The notes: generated by a model not told the origin, from the letters alone. A DNA stretch of 64,000 bases from a halophilic archaeon SHRA6 (GCA_005239175.1 ML241294.1:248001-312000); one strand, 5' to 3'; counted from the stretch's first letter, positions 19,329 through 28,753 are shown. Translations and numbers: made by a program.

Positions 19329-19685
19329 ATGAGCTTAGCAGCAACTGTATCTAAAATCAGTAGTCTCACCCACGATCAACGTGAGTGTCTCGAGAACTGT
19401 ACCGAAGCCGCGCAGGTATCTGAGTGGTGTGCTGATGAGTGTCTCGGCGATCCCGAGATGGAAGCGTGTGCCCGGCTTTGCCGAGACGTAGCCGATCTCA
19501 CGACGATGCATGCCCGATTCATGGCTCGCGATTCGGCGTACAGCAATTCCCTTGCGGAAGTGTGCGCCGAGGCGTGTGAGGCCTGTGCCAACGAGTGCAA
19601 AAAACACCGCGCTGAACACTGTCAAGTCTGTGCCAAAGTGCTCCAGATGTGTGCGGAGAGCTGTCGAAAGATGGCGACCGCGTAA
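19329..19685 (+). CDS. Four-helix-bundle copper-storage-type protein (DUF326)
   Basis: 118-aa protein with 14 cysteines spaced along four helices (RECLENC, EWCADEC, EACARLC, EVCAEACEACANEC, EHCQVC, QMCAESC). This is the Csp/DUF326 family, whose bundles hold many Cu(I) ions in the core; the Csp role is copper storage or detoxification. The ATG at 19329 starts MSLAATVSKI; TTTATT at ~19303 is a plausible promoter. The upstream in-frame Met (19242) lacks family sequence. Next gene is a ferritin-like protein, so a metal-handling pair is possible. Confidence 0.88.
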   Translation: MSLAATVSKISSLTHDQRECLENCTEAAQVSEWCADECLGDPEMEACARLCRDVADLTTMHARFMARDSAYSNSLAEVCAEACEACANECKKHRAEHCQVCAKVLQMCAESCRKMATA

Positions 19686-19807
19686 TCGAAGAATCGAACT
19701 GGCGATTTGATCCAGTATTGTGTTGATGCCGTCAAAGTCCCGTCTACGAGGATGTACGGCGATAGCCCCGAACTTACTTATCGGTACATCCCCAAGTATA
19801 ATTCGTT

Positions 19808-20263
19808 ATGTCTACTGAACAGACTGTCGAGCTGTTACGACGAGCCTACACCGCCGAGATAGAAACCGTGATGAACTACCAGACGAACGCGATCGTTCTC
19901 GACGGCGTCAGCGCCGAGGAGATCAAAAACAGCCTTCGCGAAGACGTCCAAGAGGAACTGGGCCACGCTGATCAACTCGGTCAGCGCCTCAAGCAACTGG
20001 GTGCGCGTCCTCCTGGGTCCGCAGAGTTTACTGCGCGACAGGAGTCGCTCCAGCCGCCAGAGGACTCGACGGACGTGCTCGCGGTTATCGAGGGCGTTCT
20101 TGAGGCTGAAAACGAGGCGATCGAAACGTATCGGGATCTAATCAACGCCGCTGAAGCCGAAGACGATCCGGTCACCGAAGATCTCGCCGTGACGATACTC
20201 AGTGACGAAGAGGCCCACCGGACGGAGTTCCAGGGCTTCCGGAAAGAGTACCGAAACGTCTGA
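19808..20263 (+). CDS. Ferritin-like/bacterioferritin-type protein
   Basis: 151-aa four-helix protein of the ferritin-like superfamily. Diiron-type ligands are spaced as expected: E in YTAEIETVMNYQ, EExxH in REDVQEELGHADQL, E in EGVLEAENEAIETYRDL, and EExH in SDEEAHRTEF. Likely iron storage or oxidative-stress defence (inference from family). Ends upstream of a hairpin shared with the convergent gshA operon. Confidence 0.85.
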   Translation: MSTEQTVELLRRAYTAEIETVMNYQTNAIVLDGVSAEEIKNSLREDVQEELGHADQLGQRLKQLGARPPGSAEFTARQESLQPPEDSTDVLAVIEGVLEAENEAIETYRDLINAAEAEDDPVTEDLAVTILSDEEAHRTEFQGFRKEYRNV

Positions 20264-20271
20264 AGCCGTTG

Positions 20272-20305
20272 AGCGGGGACACGCTGTGTCGTCACTGTTC
20301 CCGCT
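20272..20305. terminator. Bidirectional hairpin between ferritin-like gene and gshA
   Basis: AGCGGGGACA (20272-20281) pairs with TGTTCCCGCT (20296-20305): a 10-bp stem with one G-T wobble and a 14-nt loop. It lies between two convergent genes and could end both transcripts. Confidence 0.5.
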
Positions 20306-20349
20306 GGTCCACTGGATAAAAAGACGTACTGATCGGCTAGATGGAACTA

Positions 20350-21456
20350 TTATATTGAAGGAACAGTCGACGTTGGCGCGGCCGATCCGGTAGTCAACGT
20401 GTGCACGTCGGCGCGGAGCCGGCGTGCCTGTTCGATCCGCATCGACCGAGCCTCCCGATCGCTGAGTGTCGACGGCCCGCTGAGTTGCGGCGAAAGCGGC
20501 TGATACTGCGAGAGGTCAAATCCTAGCTGCTGGAGATAGTCGCAGACATCGGGGACGTCAAGCCCGGAGTCGATCGCCTGTCGGCTAAGTTTCTGGACCG
20601 CCGGAAACTTCGGAACCTGAATGCGGTCCCGTCGAACGCCGGGGACGCCGTACGTTAGCGATTTTGTCTGCGTCTGTGAGACCAGCGTCCCGACGTCGAG
20701 CGCCAGTTGAATGACCTGGCTCGGCAACGCTGCATCGGGGGCACGCCACTCGACGGTCGGGTGACACTCCGAGAGCCGAACAGGGTTTAACACCGTATCT
20801 CCGGGAGTAAAGTACTCCGCAACGACCTCCTCGGAAACACCGCGATCGCCGGCTAGTCGTTTGAACGCGGCGTACATGTGTTCGGTACGCTGTTGCCACT
20901 CGTCGAGGCTATCAGTATAATTCCAGAGATCGCAGTATCCACGGAACTCGGAACCACACTTCTTTCGGTAGGCCCGTGCCCGAGAGCAGTCCTCCTCGCG
21001 CGTGCCGCAGTAGTACGGTGAGGAACTCACCAATGCCAGTGCTGGATCAAGCGCCGTCAAGAGATTGAGCTGATCCACAACGTTCTTGTTTTCGAAGTGG
21101 ATGTGCGTCCCGGCGCAGTTCTTTGCGCTCCGCACGCCGTCTCCATAGATTGTTTCGAAGAGCCGACCTCGCTCGCAGTTTGCCGGCACATCCGAATCGA
21201 GTAACGGCGTGCCCAAGGGCACAAGCTGTTTGCCGCTGGCATCTGCTGCCCGTATCGCGGTCTGCAGGATCGTTTTGAGGTCGCCTCTCAGCCGCTTTTC
21301 GTTTTGGTGTGGCTTCGTCTGCACCTCCACGAGCGAACCGATGAATTCGGGCTCGATTCGATCGTGTGCGGCGGCGATCTCCTCTCCGTCACACAACCGT
21401 CCCGTGTGGTCTATGACCCACAGTTCCAGTTCGATACCCGTTTTAATGTCGCACAT
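20350..21456 (-). CDS. gshA: Glutamate-cysteine ligase, GCS2/YbdK type
   Basis: 368-aa ATP-dependent ligase making gamma-glutamylcysteine, the main low-molecular thiol of haloarchaea. The GCS2 fold is clear from the start (KTGIELELWVID, then EFIGSLVEVQTKPH), and the AGTHIHFEN motif holds the substrate/Mg-binding residues. SECHPTVEWRAPDAALP is the late GCS2 segment. The ATG at 21456 lies 5 bp after the HTH gene stop, so both are one transcript. Redox stress role matches nearby metal-handling genes. Confidence 0.9.
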   Translation of the reverse strand: MCDIKTGIELELWVIDHTGRLCDGEEIAAAHDRIEPEFIGSLVEVQTKPHQNEKRLRGDLKTILQTAIRAADASGKQLVPLGTPLLDSDVPANCERGRLFETIYGDGVRSAKNCAGTHIHFENKNVVDQLNLLTALDPALALVSSSPYYCGTREEDCSRARAYRKKCGSEFRGYCDLWNYTDSLDEWQQRTEHMYAAFKRLAGDRGVSEEVVAEYFTPGDTVLNPVRLSECHPTVEWRAPDAALPSQVIQLALDVGTLVSQTQTKSLTYGVPGVRRDRIQVPKFPAVQKLSRQAIDSGLDVPDVCDYLQQLGFDLSQYQPLSPQLSGPSTLSDREARSMRIEQARRLRADVHTLTTGSAAPTSTVPSI

Positions 21457-21461
21457 AGTTA

Positions 21462-21827
21462 TTATACGTTGATCGCGTCGACCCTGCCGGAGGTTCCGTC
21501 GATCGTTTCATCCGTGGTGTAGTCGATGAGGCCGATATTCGCCATCATCGGCAGATGTTGATGGTACAGTGCGATCTCTAATCCTGTTATTGAGTCATCA
21601 GTAACCATCTTCGAGTTCTCGCACGCGTCCTGAATGGTCACCTGTCTGGCCAGCATTCGCACGTCGATCGGCAGTGATTCGCGCCGCAGCGCACAGAGAA
21701 CCTGTCGGCGCCACTTGTTTGCCAGAATTCTGTGTACCTCATTAACCTTGCCTTCGGTGTCAATCACCATCGGCGGGCTGTCGTCGTTGGAGATACTGAC
21801 TCGCACCTGGTGTGTGTTGCTGGACAT
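21462..21827 (-). CDS. Haloarchaeal winged-helix regulator (DUF7344-like)
   Basis: 121-aa protein with a winged helix: VNEVHRILANKWRRQVLCALRRESLPIDVRMLARQV, then EIALYHQHLPMMANIGLIDYTTDETI (the HHxxLPxLxxxGLIDYD pattern of this haloarchaeal family). Directly upstream of gshA with a 5-bp gap, so it may control that operon. No ligand domain is seen. Confidence 0.8.
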   Translation of the reverse strand: MSSNTHQVRVSISNDDSPPMVIDTEGKVNEVHRILANKWRRQVLCALRRESLPIDVRMLARQVTIQDACENSKMVTDDSITGLEIALYHQHLPMMANIGLIDYTTDETIDGTSGRVDAINV

Positions 21828-22193
21828 GCTGTTTCCCTATTGGGAGGATACCCGGAGACACTGGTTGAAGCCTGTGTCTAATATAATTGGGTCGGTTATC
21901 TGCCGGCAGAATGTTTTTGTGGGTCATCCCATCGCAATCGTCGTATTAATCCAGATTCGAGAGAAAAATACTGTGCACAACAGTACATTCATCAAACTGA
22001 ACGTATGTGCGCCTCACGAGGGTTTATCTGGCTCTGTGACAAATATTCTGTATGAAACAACACAGTAACTGGATGCAGAGCCTTCAGAACCAGCGAGAAC
22101 ATATCGTGCGCGACGGACCAAGTAGACGTCCAGAAACTCACTTCAGGACAGGGAGGTTCTTCTCGCGCGGACCACCTCCACAACGGGTCGCCG
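21828..22193. other. Divergent intergenic region
   Basis: 366 bp between the gshA/HTH operon (leftward) and the response-regulator operon (rightward). No further gene is visible. I saw no clear TATA box or repeat in front of either operon. TGCCGGCAG at 21900-21908 is the only short palindrome noted. Confidence 0.5.
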
Positions 22194-22640
22194 ATGAATG
22201 ATCGCCATGGCGAACCCGTGGATATTCTGTTGGTTGAGGATAATCCAGGGGATGTCCGCCTGACACAGGAAGCGTTCAAACAGGGGCACATCAACAACAC
22301 AGTGCACGTCACGACCGACGGCGTCGAAGCACTCGATTTCCTCTGCCAGCGCAACGAGCACACCGACGCACCGCGACCAGACATCGTCCTGCTAGATATC
22401 AATCTCCCAAAGATGAACGGGGATGAAGTCCTTGAGACAATTCGTGGCGATCCGACGCTCAAGAGTCTCCCTGTCATTGTCCTCACGAGTTCCTCAGCCG
22501 AGGAAGATATCATCAAGTCATATGAGCTGCAGGCGAATGCATACCTGACCAAACCCGTCGATCCAGTCGCATTTATTGAGACCATCAGATCCTTCCAGCA
22601 GTTTTGGCTTTCGGTCGTGTTGCTCCCGCCGCATGAATGA
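22194..22640 (+). CDS. Response regulator, Rcp1-like single receiver domain
   Basis: 148-aa stand-alone receiver. VDILLVEDNPGDVRLTQEAF gives the acidic pocket (E15, D16); the phosphoacceptor is D68 in DIVLLDINLP; T98/S99 in VLTSSS and K120 in YLTKPV complete the active site. The long inserted beta4-alpha4 region (NEHTDAPRPD...) is typical of phytochrome-partner receivers. ATGA overlap (22637) with the next gene shows one operon, so this is probably a phosphate shuttle for the histidine kinase downstream. Confidence 0.92.
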   Translation: MNDRHGEPVDILLVEDNPGDVRLTQEAFKQGHINNTVHVTTDGVEALDFLCQRNEHTDAPRPDIVLLDINLPKMNGDEVLETIRGDPTLKSLPVIVLTSSSAEEDIIKSYELQANAYLTKPVDPVAFIETIRSFQQFWLSVVLLPPHE

Positions 22641-24340
22641 CAATGATACACACAAAAACTCCCCACATCCTGCTAGTCGAAGACAATCCGGGCGACGTAC
22701 GCCTGATCGAGGAGATGATTCGCGATTCCGAGCGGCTCCTCCGTCTCGGCGACGTTGACCCATCAGCTACCAGCCGTCTACAGCTTCATCGCGAGGGAGA
22801 ACAATCGGCGGGCCTCGAATATCTCGACGCGAACGATGTCGACCTCGTGTTACTCGATCTGAATCTTCCCGATAGCAGCGGGATCGATACGCTGACCACG
22901 ATATCCAATGGCACCGAACTGCTTCCGATTGTCGTGCTCACTGGACTCGACGATCGACAACTTGGAATCGACTCGATCAAGCAGGGCGCACAGGATTATC
23001 TCGTGAAAGACGAAGTAACGGGTGACATGCTGCTTTGGACGGTTCGTCACGCACTCGAGCGCAATCGACTAGAACGAAACGAGGTTCGGCGCCGAGAGCA
23101 GCTGGAGGTTCTCAACGACCTCAACGAGATCGCCCAAGACATCATTCATATCGTTATCACGGCTTCGACACGCGAAGAGATCGAGCGGGAAATCTGCGAT
23201 CGGCTTGCCGCGTCAGACGCCTATCGGTTTGCCTGGATTGGAGAAACGCAACGAGGAACCAATGAGGTCGAACCACACGCGGCGGCGGGCGCCGGTGAAC
23301 GCTACCTCGATTCGATCTCGATCACCATCGACGAGACCGCGACAGGGCGGGGACCGACCGGGACGGCACTGCGGACACACGAGGTACAGGTCGTCCAGGA
23401 TATCCAGACAGATCCAAACTACGAACCGTGGAAAGAACTGGCCGAACAGCACGGATACCGGGCATCGATCGCGATTCCGATCACCCACGAGGGGGTCCTC
23501 TACGGCGTGTTAAACGTCTATTCGGGGTCGAAAAATGCATTTTCAGCGCCAGAACAGGAGGTGTTCACTCGACTTGGAGAGAGTATCGGCCACGCAATCT
23601 CCGCCATTGAGCGGAAAGCCGCACTTGTCAGCGACGTCGTTCTCGAACTCGACTTCAAAATTACGGGAATCTTTGAGGAGCTGATTGCATTTACTGGCAC
23701 AAATTCGGGAGAGATTCGAATCGAGAATGTGATCGAGTTCGGCGACGAAATATATGGATACGGGACAGCGTCCGGGTTCTCTGAACCAGCGTTTTCTGAG
23801 ATAGTTGCAGGGGCAGACTCTGTCAAAGACTACTGCCAGCTGCCGACGAACTCAGAGGGAGACGAGTTCAAATTCGAACTCGCTCTCGCAGCCGCTCGTC
23901 CGCTGGTTACCGCGGCCACAGTCCACAGTGGCCGGATCCAATCGATGACCATGACCGGCGGCGAGCTTCGGATCGTTATGGAGTTTCCAAGAGGAAACGA
24001 CACCCGCGAGATGGTTGGGCTGGTGCAAGACCACGTCTCGGAGGCGACGCTCGTCTCCAAGCGAACGAGACAGCGATCCAGCGTTCGCGGGGTCGCCGAG
24101 CCGGTACTGGAAAGCCTCACCCAGAAACAACACGAGGCGATCGAAAAGGCGTACACTGCGGGATACTTCAACTGGCCACGAACGAGCAACGCTAACGAGA
24201 TGGCCGAGCGACTGGGAATCAGCTCAGCGACGTTCACGCAGCATCTCCGTATTGCCGAACGAAAGGTCTTCGAGCGGATATTCGAGGGAAAATCGCCCGA
24301 CATGAATGAGAACGACTTGCAGGTACCTCCCGAGGGATGA
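22637..24340 (+). CDS. Receiver-GAF-Bat HTH_10 transcriptional regulator
   Basis: 567-aa DNA-binding response regulator. Receiver domain ~10-130 (VEDNPGD; phosphoacceptor D74; K124). Helical linker to ~155. GAF domain ~155-320 (HIVITASTREEIEREICDRLAASDAYRFAWIG; TGTALRTHEVQVVQDIQTDPNYE; ASIAIPITHEGVLYGVLNVYS). Bat-type middle domain ~330-500, and C-terminal HTH_10 ~510-560 (LTQKQHEAIEKAYTAGYFNWPRTSNANEMAERLGISSATFTQHLR). Operon with the receiver and the kinase. Confidence 0.92.
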   Translation: MTMIHTKTPHILLVEDNPGDVRLIEEMIRDSERLLRLGDVDPSATSRLQLHREGEQSAGLEYLDANDVDLVLLDLNLPDSSGIDTLTTISNGTELLPIVVLTGLDDRQLGIDSIKQGAQDYLVKDEVTGDMLLWTVRHALERNRLERNEVRRREQLEVLNDLNEIAQDIIHIVITASTREEIEREICDRLAASDAYRFAWIGETQRGTNEVEPHAAAGAGERYLDSISITIDETATGRGPTGTALRTHEVQVVQDIQTDPNYEPWKELAEQHGYRASIAIPITHEGVLYGVLNVYSGSKNAFSAPEQEVFTRLGESIGHAISAIERKAALVSDVVLELDFKITGIFEELIAFTGTNSGEIRIENVIEFGDEIYGYGTASGFSEPAFSEIVAGADSVKDYCQLPTNSEGDEFKFELALAAARPLVTAATVHSGRIQSMTMTGGELRIVMEFPRGNDTREMVGLVQDHVSEATLVSKRTRQRSSVRGVAEPVLESLTQKQHEAIEKAYTAGYFNWPRTSNANEMAERLGISSATFTQHLRIAERKVFERIFEGKSPDMNENDLQVPPEG

Positions 24341-24394
24341 GTGGATGAAGCGTATTTTCACGTTCAGACCCAGCACGGAGAGGGATGATTCGAT

Positions 24395-26503
24395 ATGAGT
24401 AGTCCAGTCGTGTTCTTGCGGCACGTGCTCTCGGTCGTTGGCTCGAGACGCGTCATCGGAACGCTCGGCGTTCTGTACGTTACGCTTGCGGTTGGGAGAG
24501 CGCTCGCTGAGTTCATCCAGGGTGTGCCGCCGGTGAGCATCGCAATTATCGGGCTTCTAATCGCCACTCCTGGCGCCCTGCTCCTGTATGGCGCCCACTG
24601 GATATCACAGGCCGATATCGACCCCGAGTTCTATCCAGACATCGCCGGCTGGTGTCTCGCCGGATTGGGGGCGCTGGCAGGCGTACTGTTGCTCTATCAT
24701 ATTCAGCCCGGAGAGAGTGTGGCACGGCCACTGTCGTCCCTACAGATTCTCACGGCACTGAGCAGTGTTGGGGGCCTCACCGTGGGCATCTACGACGCCC
24801 TCGAAAAAACCCGAACCCGTCAACTCGAACAACGCACAGAAGAACTCGAAGAAGTCCAACGAGCCCTTGAAGAGACGGTGGCTGAGTCCAAGAACGCAAA
24901 CGATCGTCTCGAACACTACAAAACGTACACCGGTGACATGTTAGATGCCATCGATGATGTCCTCTACGTGCTCGCCAGAGACGGGACAGTCATACGCTGG
25001 AATACGAGCCTCTGTGAGGTGACTGGCTACGCCCAGACAGAGATTTCGTCGATGCGTATTGGAGCGTTATTCGACGCGACAGATCAAGAGTCGATCGCGG
25101 AGGCAGTCGACGTCGGATTCGAAACCGGGAGCACACAAGTAGAAGGGAAACTCCGGACTAAAGACGGCGAGCGGATCCCCTACGAGTTTGTCGCGTCGAC
25201 GCTGGAAACGCCGGAAGACACGACGGTACTGGCAGGGATCGGTCGAGATATTTCTGAGAACACCGCCCACAAGCAAGAACTCAAACAGCGGGCCCGACAA
25301 CAGGAGGCGATATCCGATCTCGGCCAACTTGCGCTCAATACCGACGATCTCGAAGAACTCATGTATGAGGCCACCCGACGGATCGCAGATATCATGGAAA
25401 ACGAGTACTGTAAAGTGCTCGCCCTCGACGACGAGGGCGAAGAACTCCTGCTCAAGCATGGAGTCGGCTGGAAGGAGGGATCCGTGGGTACCGTAACCGT
25501 ATCCGCCGTCGAAACGGACTCACAGGCGGCCTACACCCTCGAGAACGACCATCCGATCGTCGTCCAGGACCTCACGACGGAAACGCGGTTTCACGGCCCG
25601 GAATTACTGACGAGCCACGGCGTCAAAGGTGGCATCAGTACGATCATCGGGTCCTTCGATGAACCGTGGGGGATTCTTGGAACCCACGACACGCAACCCC
25701 GGACCTTCACCGAAGCGGACGTTAATTTCGTTCAGAGTGTTGCCAACATCCTCGCGGAGGCGATCGAGCGCGACCAGTACCACCGGGATCTCGAACGGTC
25801 GATCGCAGAGTTAGAGGAGTCCAACGAGCGCTTAGAGCAGTTCGCGTATGCGGCCTCACACGACCTCCAAGAGCCACTTCGAATGGTTTCGTCGTATCTC
25901 CAACTCATCGAGCAGCGATATGCCGACAACCTCGACGAGGAGGGACTTGAATTTCTCGAATTCGCCGTCGACGGGGCCGACAGAATGCGGTCGATGATTG
26001 GCGGGCTCCTCGATTACTCCCGCGTGGAGACGAAAGGCAACCCGTTCGAACAGGTGGATTTGACGGCAGTTTTCGAGGAAGTGTACGCAGATCTGCAGCT
26101 CACGATCGAGGCCAGCGATGCGACGATTACAACGGAACAACTCCCGACAGTCAGGGGCGATCCCGATCAGTTACGACAGGTGTTTCAGAACATACTGGAG
26201 AACGCGATTAATTACAGCGGTGAGGAGCCACCGAATATTCAGATCTCCACACGCCGTCGTGGCGATAACTGGATTGTCTCGGTTCACGACGAGGGGATCG
26301 GAATCGCACCGGAGGATCAAGATCGCATCTTTGAGGTATTCCAGCGAGCGGCCAATAGTAGCTCGTGTAGTGGCACCGGGGTTGGTCTCGCGTTGTGTAA
26401 ACGGATTATCGAACGCCACGAGGGAGAGATCTGCGTCGAGTCTGTCCCCGGCGAGGGGACGACCGTTTCAGTTACGCTCTCTGCGGAGGACGACAGTACA
26501 TGA
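24395..26503 (+). CDS. Membrane sensor histidine kinase (PAS-GAF)
   Basis: 702-aa kinase. Four hydrophobic N-terminal helices (~20-38, 47-66, 85-102, 115-132), coiled coil 135-178, PAS ~180-290, GAF ~303-455, HisKA with H489 in AYAASHDLQEPLRMV, then HATPase: N box (ILENAINYS), G1 (DEGIGI), F (DRIFEVFQR) and G2 (GTGVGLALCKRII). All catalytic boxes are intact. It follows the regulator by 54 bp and probably phosphorylates one or both receivers upstream. Stimulus unknown. Confidence 0.92.
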   Translation: MSSPVVFLRHVLSVVGSRRVIGTLGVLYVTLAVGRALAEFIQGVPPVSIAIIGLLIATPGALLLYGAHWISQADIDPEFYPDIAGWCLAGLGALAGVLLLYHIQPGESVARPLSSLQILTALSSVGGLTVGIYDALEKTRTRQLEQRTEELEEVQRALEETVAESKNANDRLEHYKTYTGDMLDAIDDVLYVLARDGTVIRWNTSLCEVTGYAQTEISSMRIGALFDATDQESIAEAVDVGFETGSTQVEGKLRTKDGERIPYEFVASTLETPEDTTVLAGIGRDISENTAHKQELKQRARQQEAISDLGQLALNTDDLEELMYEATRRIADIMENEYCKVLALDDEGEELLLKHGVGWKEGSVGTVTVSAVETDSQAAYTLENDHPIVVQDLTTETRFHGPELLTSHGVKGGISTIIGSFDEPWGILGTHDTQPRTFTEADVNFVQSVANILAEAIERDQYHRDLERSIAELEESNERLEQFAYAASHDLQEPLRMVSSYLQLIEQRYADNLDEEGLEFLEFAVDGADRMRSMIGGLLDYSRVETKGNPFEQVDLTAVFEEVYADLQLTIEASDATITTEQLPTVRGDPDQLRQVFQNILENAINYSGEEPPNIQISTRRRGDNWIVSVHDEGIGIAPEDQDRIFEVFQRAANSSSCSGTGVGLALCKRIIERHEGEICVESVPGEGTTVSVTLSAEDDST

Positions 26504-26677
26504 CCACGAAGACGGGATAAAATGGCAGGGAGGAGCCCGTTCGCAGGAAACCAGTACGCAAAAAAAGGGCCCCGCCAGTCAGGGTGATTTTGAGTTTCGT
26601 GTCGAGTTAGCGCTTGAAGCAGACACCAACGAACTACGGGGGGCAGTATTATCCCAGTTCCGAGCAAATGTGTTGAC

Positions 26678-27193
26678 ATGGCTGCTCGTAGTCCAGACCC
26701 AACCCAGCGAGGTCGCCGACGGATCCGCACCCGCGGATTGGACGTGTTCCACGGATTGATTCGAGGCATCAGCGGCGGCCTCCTCGCCACAGCATTGATG
26801 ACCCTGTACCGGTTCCCGCTCTTTCGCGCCGTTCCGCCGACTGCCGAGTTTTGGGCAACGTACATCAGCGGTGGTGATCCTGAAGCATCCACCGAAGCAG
26901 GGCTTGTGTTACATTTCGTGTATGGTGGGGTTGCCGGAGGCCTGTTTGGAGCCGGGTTCAGTCTACTCGGGTTTCGAACCGAGCGTACCCGCCGGCTCGC
27001 GGCGATCGGTCTCTCTTTCGGGTACGGCCTCGTACTTTCTGTCTTTGGGACCCGTGTGATTTTCAAACACCTGCTCGACCAAGAACTCGATCCGGACGAG
27101 GCAACCATCTTTCATGTTGGCCACGTCATCTACGGGCTAACGCTCGGGACGTGGTTGTGCTCGCGGGAACAAAGCGGCGACGTGTACGAGTAA
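26678..27193 (+). CDS. Polytopic membrane protein
   Basis: 171-aa protein with about four hydrophobic helices (~26-45, 73-100, 107-125, 143-160). RGISGGLLATALMTLYRFPLF opens the first helix and the third is FGYGLVLSVFGTRVIF. Resembles uncharacterised haloarchaeal membrane proteins; role unknown. Rightward, 174 bp after the kinase. Confidence 0.65.
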   Translation: MAARSPDPTQRGRRRIRTRGLDVFHGLIRGISGGLLATALMTLYRFPLFRAVPPTAEFWATYISGGDPEASTEAGLVLHFVYGGVAGGLFGAGFSLLGFRTERTRRLAAIGLSFGYGLVLSVFGTRVIFKHLLDQELDPDEATIFHVGHVIYGLTLGTWLCSREQSGDVYE

Positions 27194-27246
27194 ATGCGGA
27201 CAGGGGTCTCAAATTGTCTCGGCTGACAGCAAAAAATAACTCTCTG

Positions 27247-27262
27247 GGCCGCTCGCGCGGTC
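27247..27262. terminator. Small hairpin between convergent genes
   Basis: GGCCGC / GCGGTC, six base pairs (one G-T) with a TCGC loop, just before the stop of the leftward gene. Preceded by AAAAAATAAC. Weak bidirectional terminator candidate. Confidence 0.35.
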
Positions 27263-27265
27263 AGC

Positions 27266-27805
27266 TTAACTGCTTGAGGAACTGCTACTTTTGTCAACGT
27301 TTTCGGTGTCATGTTCCGACGAGTCGCTCGACTCATCGGTTTTCTCGGCGTAGGTTTTGTCCGAGTCGCCGTTTGTAGCCGTTCGCTTCGAGACCTCTTC
27401 GCCAGCGGCCTCCGTTTTTTCCGCCGCTTCTGAACCCATCTGCTCGACGTGATCGCCAGCTTTCTTCGACTCTGTTTCGACCTGATCGGCGATCGCCTCA
27501 CCGCTGCTTTGGACCGTTTCAGCGGCCTGTTCGGTCACCTCTTGGGTTCGCTCAGCGGTTTTTTCGGCTGCGTCCTTGACGAATTCGCTGGATGTCTGGG
27601 ATTTTCTCCACCAGAGGAGTCCACCAACCGCGCCGGCCAGAAGCAACAACCCAGGGATTCGCCTCCAGCCGCTCGAGTTGCTTACCGGCCTGATTTCGAC
27701 GACCTTGTCGTTCGATCCCTCGATTGCATCGACGACCGCATCTGTAATCTGCTCGTCGTCGGACGTCGATGAGCCGGATGAACCTCCGAATGATAAGCGT
27801 TTCAT
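27266..27805 (-). CDS. Membrane-anchored protein with LEA-like acidic tail
   Basis: 179-aa protein with a single membrane helix (~50-66, IPGLLLLAGAVGGLLWW). A long C-terminal tail of Ala/Glu/Lys/Thr-rich heptad-like repeats follows (KDAAEKTAERTQEVTEQAAETV...), ending in a serine run. Such tails resemble LEA or apolipoprotein-like coiled segments, suggesting envelope stabilisation (inference). No known partner. Confidence 0.65.
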   Translation of the reverse strand: MKRLSFGGSSGSSTSDDEQITDAVVDAIEGSNDKVVEIRPVSNSSGWRRIPGLLLLAGAVGGLLWWRKSQTSSEFVKDAAEKTAERTQEVTEQAAETVQSSGEAIADQVETESKKAGDHVEQMGSEAAEKTEAAGEEVSKRTATNGDSDKTYAEKTDESSDSSEHDTENVDKSSSSSSS

Positions 27806-28050
27806 TGTAACTCGTATTACACAACGAAGCCCACATCCTAAAGTGTTTGTTTAATTGAAATACCAACATACAGTTAAGAATACAGTACACTCTCTCTTGT
27901 GTACCACATTCAAACGGAGACGGATTCGAAACGTACCGCGAGAAGCGGACCCGAGCACGCTCTTTGGGGCAGTCGATCGGTGTTTCGGCGTCACGAAACC
28001 ATCGAGGAAGACGACCAAGGCACTGACCTACAGGAGAGTACGTTCGACGG

Positions 28051-28698
28051 TTACCGAAAACGGTGAATGAACTTGTATGCGGTTCGCATGGCCGCATCGA
28101 GTGGCGTCGTCCGGATGCAGGGCTCGACATTCCCTTCCCGAATCGCGTTGACGACTGCGTCGGGCGTCAACTCTGTCGCTTCGATCTGGGTAGCCGCGCG
28201 TCCGACCTCGAACGGATAGTGCGCATCGCTCCCGGCGACAATCGGGAGCGAAAGAGACTCCGCCAGCGCACGGACTCGATCGGCATTGTCCGGATGCTTG
28301 CCGTTTATTTCCACCGCGTCGAAGCTGGCGCCGCTTTCGCGGACCTGACTGCGGCGAAACGGGTGCGCGATAATCGCGACACAGTCACGTTCGTGTGCCA
28401 GTGAGACGATCTCTTCGGGCGTATTCCGCCCGGAAACAGTGTGGATCGGCGGGTTCTGTCCGACGATCAAGACGTGGCCCATAGTGGTCGTCACTTCGAT
28501 TCCGGGGATAAACTGTGGGTGCTGTGTCGTCGTGTCGATCGCAGGATAATAATCGTGGTTGGTTAGTGCCACGCCGTCAAGATTTTGTTGTCGAGCAAAC
28601 TGTCCCAGCAGTCGGGCCCCGATCGGATCAAATGCGGTCGGTCGCCCTCGCGGTGAATGAAAAAACCGGGTGTGCGCATGGAGGTCTACTGTAAACAT
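28051..28698 (-). CDS. PHP-domain metal-dependent phosphoesterase
   Basis: 215-aa protein. VDLHAHTRFFHSPRG and VALTNHDYYPAID give the metal-binding His/Asp set; IPGIEVTTTMGHVLI, AIIAHPFRRS and VAGSDAHYPFEVGRA are the other PHP motifs. The family hydrolyses phosphate esters or serves nucleases; substrate unknown. I start at 28698 (MFTVDLHAH) because the first PHP motif follows at once. Lies 55 bp behind the lipid-kinase gene on the same strand. Confidence 0.85.
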   Translation of the reverse strand: MFTVDLHAHTRFFHSPRGRPTAFDPIGARLLGQFARQQNLDGVALTNHDYYPAIDTTTQHPQFIPGIEVTTTMGHVLIVGQNPPIHTVSGRNTPEEIVSLAHERDCVAIIAHPFRRSQVRESGASFDAVEINGKHPDNADRVRALAESLSLPIVAGSDAHYPFEVGRAATQIEATELTPDAVVNAIREGNVEPCIRTTPLDAAMRTAYKFIHRFR

Positions 28699-28753
28699 GC
28701 GAGCCTCCAATTGTACCCGAAACGAACTCCAGTCCAATGGCGAACGAGAGGAA

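Noticed and set aside
26522-26587. 21-codon frame between the kinase and a membrane protein gene
   Set aside because: Too short, no similarity or ribosome-binding site to support it.
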